From NCBI RefSeq assembly GCF_900188325.1, contig NZ_FZPD01000007.1:62001-126000 (forward strand): a stretch of 64,000 nt of DNA, read 5' to 3'. Of this stretch, positions 56,960 to 64,000 are shown in pieces. Numbering within the stretch: the first letter of the stretch is position 1; each line of letters opens with the position of its first letter. The position numbers were made by a program, and so were the translations under genes. The notes below the pieces were generated by a model. That model did not search any database and was not told where the DNA came from. It was given only the letters and a program-made list of their open reading frames with translations. This DNA comes from Ekhidna lutea. Lineage in GTDB: Bacteria > Bacteroidota > Bacteroidia > Cytophagales > Cyclobacteriaceae.

Positions 56960-57655
56960 ATGGGCAAAATATTACTGGTAGAGGACGATGAAAGTTTTGG
57001 GTATATCCTAAAGGAATACCTGGAAATTAATGATTTCAATGTGACGCTAACTACTAACGGTGAGCAAGGACTCGAAACATTCCAGAAAAGCACATTTGAT
57101 CTATGCCTGCTGGATGTGATGATGCCGTTGAAGGATGGCTTTACGCTTGCCAAAGAAATACGTGAGCTGGACCCCTACATTCCTTTCATTTTCATTACAG
57201 CCAAGGCATTGAAAGTAGACAAACTCAAAGGGTTTAGGCTGGGTTGTGATGACTACATTGTTAAACCCATTGATGAAGAATTGCTCATAGCTAGGGTTAA
57301 AGCTTTGATAAGGCGCGCATCACCGGAAAGTAATAGCAGAGAGAAGAACTGCTGGTACCAGATTGGCAGATACCAATTTAATTTTTCGAATCAAGCTTTG
57401 ACTCTTGACGGCAAAACCAATCGTCTCACTGAAAAGGAAGCCAAACTACTTCAGCTTTTGTGTGAGAATAAACACGACATTCTGGATCGGAACAAAGCCC
57501 TGAAAAGTGTCTGGGGACACTCTGATTTTTTTAATCGCAAAAGCATGGATGTATTTATCCATAAGCTTCGCCAATACTTAAAACAAGACCCCTCCGTTCA
57601 AATAGTGAATGTACATGGAAAGGGGTTTATCTTAGAAGAGACTCATTTACCATGA
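56960..57655 (+). CDS. OmpR/PhoB-family response regulator
   Basis: This 231-residue regulator has a receiver domain with phosphoacceptor Asp52 in CLLDVMMPLKDG, acidic residues 9-10 and conserved FITAKAL. A C-terminal winged-helix DNA-binding domain (about 130-228) follows, with LTEKEAKLLQLLCEN and KSMDVFIHKLRQYLK. It is co-transcribed with the kinase upstream. Targets may include the divergent permease gene; that is inference from position. Confidence 0.95.
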   Translation: MGKILLVEDDESFGYILKEYLEINDFNVTLTTNGEQGLETFQKSTFDLCLLDVMMPLKDGFTLAKEIRELDPYIPFIFITAKALKVDKLKGFRLGCDDYIVKPIDEELLIARVKALIRRASPESNSREKNCWYQIGRYQFNFSNQALTLDGKTNRLTEKEAKLLQLLCENKHDILDRNKALKSVWGHSDFFNRKSMDVFIHKLRQYLKQDPSVQIVNVHGKGFILEETHLP

Positions 57656-57861
57656 ATACCGATCATTCAAGTCACTCATTTTAGCAATCCAACCTTACTT
57701 CACAAAGAACAAATTAGTTTCTAGATCTATTAGATAATTCAACTAATTTTAAACTTTATAAACAGCTGAATTGTGAAAGAAAAAATAAGCTGATAAGGTA
57801 ACCTTTTATAAAAAAGTCTGTCCTTGACTATTGTTAATAAAGTGTTTCTAAAAAATAAATA

Positions 57862-58425
57862 ATGAATCTTACAAAAATTTTCTTGTCCCTTTCAATCGCA
57901 ATTCTTTTTATTCAATGCTCAAGTGACAATAGTATTCATCATACATTAGAAGAACCTAAAATTGAATTTACTTTTGGGATTCTGCAAGGATATTGGGCTT
58001 ATCAAGACATCAAAGAAGATACGATCTATTTTAACAATTTGGACAGCACTATTGTGCTAGAAATCAGTCACGTAAACATTACGCACCCGAATGATATTGC
58101 ACTTCTAACACATTCACAATCAGATGATAAAAAATGGATTCATACCATTCCTATCAAAACCAATAAGGATAAAGAGGTCTTTGTGACTGATAAGAATGTT
58201 TTTGTGATGTCATATAGTGGCTATGGTATGTCCAAAATAAATGGAATTGAAACTTACGATACAGAATTCAGTATGCTTATCCCCGTAAAAATCGGAGTGG
58301 AGGCAGTTGCTGGAAACGATACGCTGGAACTTGACAATACTGATTTGGATTATATCGATGTTACTTATAGCTCACCAATCCTCGATATCGATGGTGACGC
58401 TAAACTATACATAAAGAAATTCTAG
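57862..58425 (+). CDS. Hypothetical lipoprotein
   Basis: This 187-residue protein has a lipoprotein signal ending AILFIQC with SSDNS after the cysteine. The mature part is beta-rich: FGILQGYWAYQDIKED, DTIYFNNLDSTIVLEISH, and a tail ending DGDAKLYIKKF. I recognise no family. It is preceded by a 206-base AT-rich stretch without a clear promoter and followed by a 124-base gap. Probably a small envelope protein transcribed alone. Confidence 0.65.
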   Translation: MNLTKIFLSLSIAILFIQCSSDNSIHHTLEEPKIEFTFGILQGYWAYQDIKEDTIYFNNLDSTIVLEISHVNITHPNDIALLTHSQSDDKKWIHTIPIKTNKDKEVFVTDKNVFVMSYSGYGMSKINGIETYDTEFSMLIPVKIGVEAVAGNDTLELDNTDLDYIDVTYSSPILDIDGDAKLYIKKF

Positions 58426-58535
58426 TTATCTCAATACACTTACCAGATTGAAAATCTTGAACTCTGGTTGATTGGCACCAACCTTAAAGCATAAAATAGA
58501 CTTTTATGACCTGTATTAGTCACCTTCTTTGAAGC

Positions 58536-58543
58536 TACCTTTG
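58536..58543 (+). promoter_or_regulatory. Putative -7 promoter element for the DUF1456 gene
   Basis: TACCTTTG matches TAnnTTTG and ends 6 bases before the ATG at 58550, implying a very short leader. It favours ATG 58550 over the in-frame TTG 58529. No TTTG lies at the -33 spacing. Confidence 0.35.
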
Positions 58544-58549
58544 CAAGGC

Positions 58550-59059
58550 ATGAACAACAACGATATTCTTAGACGCTTAAGGTACATTTTTGATTATGGT
58601 GATGATAAAGTCATCAATCTGTTTCAACATGGTGGAAAGGAAGTCTCTCGCGAGGAAATCAGCAATTGGCTCAAAAAGGATGATGATCCGGAGCAGAAAC
58701 CCATTTACGATGTGGATTTAGCTGCCTTTTTAAACGGACTGATTATAAAACATCGAGGGAAGAAGGATGGTGAAACGCCCAAACCGGAGAAGCGACTCAA
58801 TAACAATGTCATTTTTCGCAAGCTGAAAATCGCATTGAATCTACGTGATGAAGACATCATCCATGTCTTTGACCTTGCCAAGTTTGAGGTAAGCAAACAT
58901 GAAATTAGTGCCATCTTCAGAAACCCAACTCAAAAGCAATATCGTGTTTGCAAGGATCAGTTTCTTCGAAATTTCTTACAAGGGCTGCAAGAAAAACATA
59001 GGGGGGTAAATATGGATGAACCGAAAACGGAAAATCCAGTTCACCCCAAAAAGGACTGA
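58550..59059 (+). CDS. DUF1456 family protein (YehS-like)
   Basis: This 169-residue cytoplasmic protein is made of two DUF1456 repeats. The first (about 1-67) begins MNNNDILRRLRYIFDYGDDK and the second (about 83-150) begins NNNVIFRKLKIALNLRDEDI. Each ends with a helix containing FLNGLI or FLQGLQ followed by KHRG. A hydrophilic tail ends PVHPKKD. The family is small and uncharacterised. I chose ATG 58550, since MNNNDIL is the family start. Convergent with the tlpA-like gene, 3 bases away. Confidence 0.9.
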   Translation: MNNNDILRRLRYIFDYGDDKVINLFQHGGKEVSREEISNWLKKDDDPEQKPIYDVDLAAFLNGLIIKHRGKKDGETPKPEKRLNNNVIFRKLKIALNLRDEDIIHVFDLAKFEVSKHEISAIFRNPTQKQYRVCKDQFLRNFLQGLQEKHRGVNMDEPKTENPVHPKKD

Positions 59060-59062
59060 AAA

Positions 59063-60172
59063 TTACCCGAAAATCTCCTTCAGCTTGGCCTCCAGGCTAG
59101 CTCCTCTTAAGTTTTTCGCAATTATTTTCCCATCAGGATCGATGAGAAAAGTAGCAGGTATAGCACTTACCTGGTAGTCCTGAGCCGCTTCGCTTCTCCA
59201 GAACTTCAGGTCAGAAACATGTAACCATGGTAGTCCATCCTGTGCAATAGCTCCCAACCATTTTTCTCTGGTCTTGTCAAGAGATACACCTAATATTTCA
59301 AAGTTTTCTCCACCGTATTCATTGTAAACCCGCACCACGTTCGGGTTTTCCGCACGGCACGGTCGACACCAGGCAGCCCAGAAGTCAATCAACACATACT
59401 TGCCTCGCAGTGAACTCAACTTGATAACCTCCCCGTCCGGATTCTCAAGGGCTATTTCTGGAGCCATTTTACCAATGGCTAAATTTCTTTTGGTTGATAC
59501 CTGTGAAATCAAACTCTCCACATGAAAGTTTTCTGGCATCTCAGCCTGTAGTTCAGTAGCAATGCTATCAATAAAAGCAAAGTTTTGAGTCGCATCAATC
59601 ATCTGCAAACCATAAAAGGAAGCAAGCGAAGGACTTGCTTCTCTGATTAGGTCTTTGAGTTCGGCTTCCGTCTGTTTTGCCAAATTCATCATCTGCATTT
59701 GTGAAGTTTGAAATGCCTGTGCATCATTATTAGCTCTAGCCTGGCGCTGAGCCTGCTGAAAACCCTGAACCTGCTGACGATACGTTTGCATCATTGCATC
59801 TATTTGGTTTTTGTATTCAGTATCGTAAGAACCTGATACTTCAGAAAAACCTTGTGGATCGTTCCCATGTGCGTTTACAACTACATGTTCCTCTTCACCT
59901 GTTAGTATCAACGTGATGATCTGCCGCCCATTAAAATTAAGTCTGAAAAAAGCAGGTTCATCAATTGTTAAGTATTCTTCAAAATCTCCATCCGATGACA
60001 CCTCCAGAGTATCAAATGGCTGCACTCCATTCGCTCCGATGAATTCTACATAGGCAAAACCACCAGCAGGAAATTGCTCCAGATTACCAGATAGCTTCAC
60101 TCCTTGTTCACTTGGTTGACTACAGCCAGCCATTCCTATCAATAAGCCTAATATTGTCAAAAATCGCATCAT
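59063..60172 (-). CDS. DUF4369/TlpA-type thioredoxin-fold lipoprotein
   Basis: This 369-residue envelope protein is a lipoprotein by its GMAGC motif (Cys17). An N-terminal DUF4369 domain (about 25-115) is followed by a helical Gln-rich linker (about 120-175, AQRQARANNDAQAFQ) and a C-terminal TlpA/ResA thioredoxin domain (about 235-369). The redox motif WCRPC has Cys269 and Cys272, and a cis-proline follows in SAIPATF. It most likely reduces disulphides in the periplasm. The start (ATG 60172, with a second ATG next) overlaps the gatB stop by four bases, so it is the last gene of alaS-gatB-tlpA. Confidence 0.92.
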   Translation of the reverse strand: MMRFLTILGLLIGMAGCSQPSEQGVKLSGNLEQFPAGGFAYVEFIGANGVQPFDTLEVSSDGDFEEYLTIDEPAFFRLNFNGRQIITLILTGEEEHVVVNAHGNDPQGFSEVSGSYDTEYKNQIDAMMQTYRQQVQGFQQAQRQARANNDAQAFQTSQMQMMNLAKQTEAELKDLIREASPSLASFYGLQMIDATQNFAFIDSIATELQAEMPENFHVESLISQVSTKRNLAIGKMAPEIALENPDGEVIKLSSLRGKYVLIDFWAAWCRPCRAENPNVVRVYNEYGGENFEILGVSLDKTREKWLGAIAQDGLPWLHVSDLKFWRSEAAQDYQVSAIPATFLIDPDGKIIAKNLRGASLEAKLKEIFG

Positions 60173-61638
60173 TCTTCTTTTTCTTTTTTGTCCAACGCAT
60201 CTCTCAAAAGTTCGTTCGCTTTCTGAGGATTCGCGGCTCCCTCTGTCTTTTTCATTACCTCTCCCATAAACATTCCCATCAGGTTTTTCTTTCCGTTCTG
60301 ATAGGCCTTCACTTTTTCGGGAAACGCTCCCAATACCTCCAAAATTATATCGGAAATATCGTCTTGTCCTGATATATCAATCTTAAGTTCACTTATAGCA
60401 TCTGATACAGTTTTGTTTGTGTTATTTACCAGGTATGGAAAAACCTGCTTTCCGGCCAGCGAAGAATTGATCTTTTTATTCTCCACAGCTTCAACAAGCT
60501 CTGAAAGTTGTTCAGGAGCAATCGGAATGGTAATCTCATCCCCTTCCTGTTCATTCAAGATGGATTTAATTGGACCCATCACCCAGTTTGCAACCTGCTT
60601 GTAATGTGTGGTTTTTTCACAAACCTCCTCAAAAAATGCAGCTACCTCTTTTTCACTGGTAAGTACTTCGGTATCATAAACTGACAAGCCATATTCCTCA
60701 ACAAATCTTGATCTTAGCTGCCGTGGGGTCGCAGGCATGCTCAAACGAATTTCATTCAGCCAATCTTCTGTAACTTCAAAAGGGCTTAGGTCCGGCTCTG
60801 GGAAATACCTGTAATCGTTGAGTTCTTCCTTCGTCCGCATACTGAAAGTTGTGCCGGTATTTGCATCATAAAGTCTGGTTTCCGTAATGATCGGTTTTCC
60901 TTCTTCAACCAAATTTATCTGACGTTTAAATTCGTGCTTGATTGCACGTCCTACATTACGAATGGAGTTCATGTTCTTTACCTCCACTTTTTTCCCAAGC
61001 TCAGTATCGGATTTTTTACGCACCGAAATATTTGCATCGCACCTTAGGGATCCTTGCTCCATATTTCCATCACAGATCTCAAGATATCGGACCATTCGCC
61101 TGATCTCAGTCATAAAAGCCATCGCTTCATCGGCAGAATGAATTGTCGGTTCAGTTACCAATTCAATTAATGGTACTCCTGCCCGATTTAGATCGATGAA
61201 AGATTCATCCGAATGCTCATCGTGAATCGATTTGCCTGCATCTTCTTCCAGATGGATCCGATTCAGTTTCACATTCACCTCCTCACCATCTTTCAGGTTT
61301 ACAGGGACTACTCCACCAATACAAATAGGCGTTCTGTCCTGAGTGGTTTGAAAACCTTTTGGTGAATCCGGATAGAAGTAATTTTTCCGATCGAAAATGC
61401 AATAGCGGGAAATATCGCATCCACATGCCAGTCCCATCCTTATTGCATACTCCACCGCTTTTTTATTAAGCTTCGGCATGATGCCAGGATGTGCAAGCGT
61501 GATGACGCTAACATTCGTATTGGGTGGTTGACCATACGCTGTTGACTCAGCTGTAAAAAGCTTACTTTCAGTTGAAAGTTGGATGTGAATTTCCAGTCCA
61601 ACAACCAATTGATATTCGCTATAAGCTTCTGTGCTCAT
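60169..61638 (-). CDS. gatB: Aspartyl/glutamyl-tRNA amidotransferase subunit B
   Basis: This 489-residue subunit of the GatCAB complex converts Glu-tRNA-Gln (or Asp-tRNA-Asn) to the amidated form. Conserved parts are VGLEIHIQLSTESKLF, CDISRYCIFDRKNYFYPDSPKG, DLNRAGVPLIELVTEP and YRYFPEPDLSP, and the C-terminal YqeY-like tail ends NELLRDALDKK. gatA and gatC are not in this window. Its start overlaps the alaS stop by one base. Confidence 0.96.
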   Translation of the reverse strand: MSTEAYSEYQLVVGLEIHIQLSTESKLFTAESTAYGQPPNTNVSVITLAHPGIMPKLNKKAVEYAIRMGLACGCDISRYCIFDRKNYFYPDSPKGFQTTQDRTPICIGGVVPVNLKDGEEVNVKLNRIHLEEDAGKSIHDEHSDESFIDLNRAGVPLIELVTEPTIHSADEAMAFMTEIRRMVRYLEICDGNMEQGSLRCDANISVRKKSDTELGKKVEVKNMNSIRNVGRAIKHEFKRQINLVEEGKPIITETRLYDANTGTTFSMRTKEELNDYRYFPEPDLSPFEVTEDWLNEIRLSMPATPRQLRSRFVEEYGLSVYDTEVLTSEKEVAAFFEEVCEKTTHYKQVANWVMGPIKSILNEQEGDEITIPIAPEQLSELVEAVENKKINSSLAGKQVFPYLVNNTNKTVSDAISELKIDISGQDDISDIILEVLGAFPEKVKAYQNGKKNLMGMFMGEVMKKTEGAANPQKANELLRDALDKKEKEE

Positions 61639-64000
61639 TAAGAAGCTTCTATCAAGTCAGTTCCAATCTTGAGCGCTTCATCCAGTCCGGAAAGGTCTTT
61701 CCCTCCTGCAGTGGCATAGAATGGCTGTCCACCTCCACCACCTTTAATAGCACTCGCCATTTTCCGAATGATTTCATTGGCGTTCATCCCGTTCTTCACC
61801 AGATCATCAGCCAGCATTACAGTCAACATCGGCTTATCATTGATATTGGCACCAATCAATAGCACCAGATTATCTACCTCCCTCTTAAGATCAAATGCCA
61901 CCTGTTTCATACTATCAACTGACGGAAACTCGCCTTTGTAGGTAATGAGTTTTTTGCCGTTTACTTCTTTAGCGTCATTCTTTAGCTGATTTTTGATCTG
62001 TCCAGCTTGCTGATTGTTCAGTTGATCCAACTTCTTCTGGTTTGCTAAATTCTCCTTCACAAGATTTTCAACAGACTTTTTCAAGTCTTTCGGGTTCTTC
62101 AGCATTTCCTCTAATTCCGTAATCAGATTTAGCTTTTGCTTATAGAATTTTTCAGCTTCCACGGAAGTAACCGCTTCAATTCTTCTTACTCCTGCTGCAC
62201 TGGATCCTTCGCTTACAATTTTGAACAAACCTATATTCCCCGTTCGTGGCACATGCGTACCTCCACACAACTCGACAGAGTATCGCGGGTCAAATGTGAT
62301 TACACGTACAAAATCACCATACTTCTCTCCGAAAAGAGCCATTGCTCCCATTTCTTGAGCTTTTTCTATTGGTACATTCTGCTTTTCATCCAGTGCAATA
62401 TTCTCACGAATCTTTTGGTTGACGATTTGCTCCACTTCCTCGATCTCTTCTGCCGTCATTTTAGAAAAATGAGAAAAATCGAATCGTAAGATTTTATCAT
62501 TGACCAATGATCCTTTTTGCTGCACATGATCGCCAAGCACCTCTCTTAGTGCTGCATGTAACAAATGCGTAGCAGAGTGATTATTCTCCGTCAATCTTCT
62601 TTTGCTTTCATTCACCACGGCTTTTACTTCTCCATCCAATGAAGCAGGAAGCTTTTTCGTGAAATGGACAATTAAGTCATTTTCCTTTTTGGTATCTACT
62701 ACCTCAATTTTTTCATCAGTGAACTGAAGATATCCGGTATCACCTACCTGCCCACCGCTTTCTGCATAAAATGGAGTAGCCTCCAACACGATTTGAAACT
62801 GTGTTTTGTCCTTTTGCTTGACCTCTCGGTAGCGAAGAACTTTTGTAGTTGATTGCGTATCGGTATAGCCTAAGAATGTAACATCATCACCCTCATTTAC
62901 TACTGTCCAGTCTCCAGTCGTTTGCTTTCCGGCACTCTTGGATCGATTCTTCTGGACTTCCATTTCTTTTTTGAAGCCCGCCTCGTCCACTTCCATGTTA
63001 TTCTCTCTGGCAATGAGAGCGGTCAAATCCAAAGGGAAACCGTAAGTATCATACAATTCAAAAGCAGTAGAACCTGCAATAGTTTTTGAACTACCTGAAG
63101 TAATGGTGTCCAATTTCTTTAATCCATTATCAAGTGTTCTTAGAAAAGAAAGCTCTTCCTCTTTGATCACTTTCGCAATGAAGTCTTTTTGACCGGTTAG
63201 TTCAGGGAAAACGCCATCAAATTGATCGACAAGTATGTCTAGCATCTCATGAAGGAAAGGCTCTTTAAATCTAAGGAAAGTATATCCATACCTTACCGCC
63301 CTTCTAAGAATTCTTCTGATGACATACCCCGCCTTATTATTACTTGGAAGTTGACCATCAGCAATCGTGAATGCTATTGCTCTGATATGATCAGAAATCA
63401 CCCGAATGGCAATATCTGTCTTTTCATCATTTCCGTACTCAACACCACCCTTTTTGGCAACCCACTGGATCAAAGGCTGGAAAACATCCGTATCATAGTT
63501 TGATTGCTTGCCTTGAATGGCCATTGCCAATCGCTCAAAGCCCATGCCCGTATCGACATGTTTCTCTGGAAGATTTTCTAAAATTCCGTTTGAAAGGCGG
63601 TTATACTGAATAAAAACCAGGTTCCAGATTTCCACCACTTGGGGATGATCCTGATTAACCAGGTCCTTTCCTGGCACTTTATCTACCTCACTTTGTGGTC
63701 GGAGGTCAATATGGAGTTCTGAACATGGACCACATGGGCCTGTATCTCCCATTTCCCAGAAATTATCTTTCTTATTACCATTCAACACCCTATCCTCTGG
63801 GAGATGTTTCATCCAGAATTTCTTTGCTTCACTATCCTGATCAAGGTTTTCAGTTGAATCCCCTTCAAAAATTGTGGCATAAAAACGATCTTTAGGTAAC
63901 TTAAATTGGCCAGTAAGCAGCTCCCATGCCCATTCTATTGCTTCCTCCTTGAAATAGTCTCCAAAAGACCAGTTTCCAAGCATTTCAAACATGGTATGGT
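61638..64000 (-). CDS. alaS: Alanyl-tRNA synthetase (5' part beyond window)
   Basis: At least 786 residues of the class II alanyl-tRNA synthetase are present; the frame is open to the window end (HTMFEMLGNWSFGDYF is internal to the catalytic core), so the N-terminus lies outside. Visible are the rest of the aminoacylation domain (GDTGPCGPCSELHID, VDTGMGFERLAMA, IRVISDHIRAIAF), the editing domain with zinc-site motifs NNHSATHLLHAAL and CGGTHVPRTG, and a C-Ala domain with the GGGGGQPFYATAGG tail. The start shown is a window-edge limit, not a real start. Confidence 0.95.
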   Translation of the reverse strand, partial: HTMFEMLGNWSFGDYFKEEAIEWAWELLTGQFKLPKDRFYATIFEGDSTENLDQDSEAKKFWMKHLPEDRVLNGNKKDNFWEMGDTGPCGPCSELHIDLRPQSEVDKVPGKDLVNQDHPQVVEIWNLVFIQYNRLSNGILENLPEKHVDTGMGFERLAMAIQGKQSNYDTDVFQPLIQWVAKKGGVEYGNDEKTDIAIRVISDHIRAIAFTIADGQLPSNNKAGYVIRRILRRAVRYGYTFLRFKEPFLHEMLDILVDQFDGVFPELTGQKDFIAKVIKEEELSFLRTLDNGLKKLDTITSGSSKTIAGSTAFELYDTYGFPLDLTALIARENNMEVDEAGFKKEMEVQKNRSKSAGKQTTGDWTVVNEGDDVTFLGYTDTQSTTKVLRYREVKQKDKTQFQIVLEATPFYAESGGQVGDTGYLQFTDEKIEVVDTKKENDLIVHFTKKLPASLDGEVKAVVNESKRRLTENNHSATHLLHAALREVLGDHVQQKGSLVNDKILRFDFSHFSKMTAEEIEEVEQIVNQKIRENIALDEKQNVPIEKAQEMGAMALFGEKYGDFVRVITFDPRYSVELCGGTHVPRTGNIGLFKIVSEGSSAAGVRRIEAVTSVEAEKFYKQKLNLITELEEMLKNPKDLKKSVENLVKENLANQKKLDQLNNQQAGQIKNQLKNDAKEVNGKKLITYKGEFPSVDSMKQVAFDLKREVDNLVLLIGANINDKPMLTVMLADDLVKNGMNANEIIRKMASAIKGGGGGQPFYATAGGKDLSGLDEALKIGTDLIEAS

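Noticed and set aside
57656-57861. 206-base gap searched for a tRNA or small gene
   Set aside because: AT-rich with no cloverleaf, no terminator and no credible open frame.

Overview
This AT-rich 64 kb window is a piece of a chromosome from a member of the Bacteroidota, most likely a marine or soil, gliding-type member of the Cytophagales (the order is an inference). The phylum call rests on two SusC/SusD outer-membrane uptake pairs, a protein with SprB repeats, a type IX secretion C-terminal sorting domain, a TamL-type lipoprotein, DUF1573, DUF2490 and DUF4369 families, a split transketolase, a LytTR response regulator, scarce Shine-Dalgarno sequences, and TAnnTTTG-like -7 promoter boxes. 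No rRNA, tRNA, CRISPR array, prophage or integrated plasmid was seen.

Layout. 1-856: end of an M23-type peptidase gene and bcp. 925-7115: minus-strand SusC/SusD pair with an M28 peptidase just upstream. 7155-9222: a DUF3179 lipoprotein and an outer-membrane barrel. 9397-13629: an SprB-repeat/haem-motif lipoprotein, a vanadium-haloperoxidase-like enzyme carrying a T9SS sorting domain, and a barrel protein. 13872-18597: second SusC/SusD pair. 18813-24048: split transketolase, class III aminotransferase, an aspartyl-protease/PDZ protein and purine nucleoside phosphorylase. 24193-27102: a 7TM histidine kinase, a small lipoprotein, a structured non-coding stretch and a small membrane protein. 27151-31574: glutaryl-CoA dehydrogenase divergent from tryptophan 2,3-dioxygenase, then a YwqK/MORN-repeat protein and a CoA-binding protein. 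31571-33873: a DUF2490 protein and a leucine-rich-repeat locus that looks frameshifted. 34060-44615: gyrB, a 40-residue membrane microprotein, an M1 peptidase, a DUF1573 protein, trpS, phosphoglucomutase, a Ca2+/Na+ antiporter and pgi. 44597-52228: a SpoU methyltransferase, tamL, hemF, a LytTR regulator, riboflavin synthase, pcm, a thioesterase and an acidic unknown. 52300-53091: a REP-associated tyrosine transposase in a field of short hairpins. 53116-57655: a MacB/FtsX-type permease divergent from a histidine kinase/response regulator pair. 57862-64000: a lipoprotein, a DUF1456 protein and the minus-strand run alaS-gatB-tlpA (alaS cut by the window end).

Most of the window is housekeeping or typical Bacteroidota envelope biology. 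Tryptophan catabolism is represented by its first enzyme and a late one, placed back to back. The SusCD pairs have no glycoside hydrolases near them; the M28 peptidase beside the first pair hints at peptide uptake.

The most unusual items are: (1) the transposase with at least six hairpins sharing a TT-N3-AA apex, plus a 19-bp tandem triplet; (2) a run of four stem-loops ending in a strong terminator at 26527-26628, a candidate structured small RNA; (3) the haem-motif SprB lipoprotein paired with a secreted haloperoxidase; (4) a +1 frame break that separates the signal peptide from a leucine-rich-repeat protein; and (5) a 40-residue membrane protein facing gyrB.
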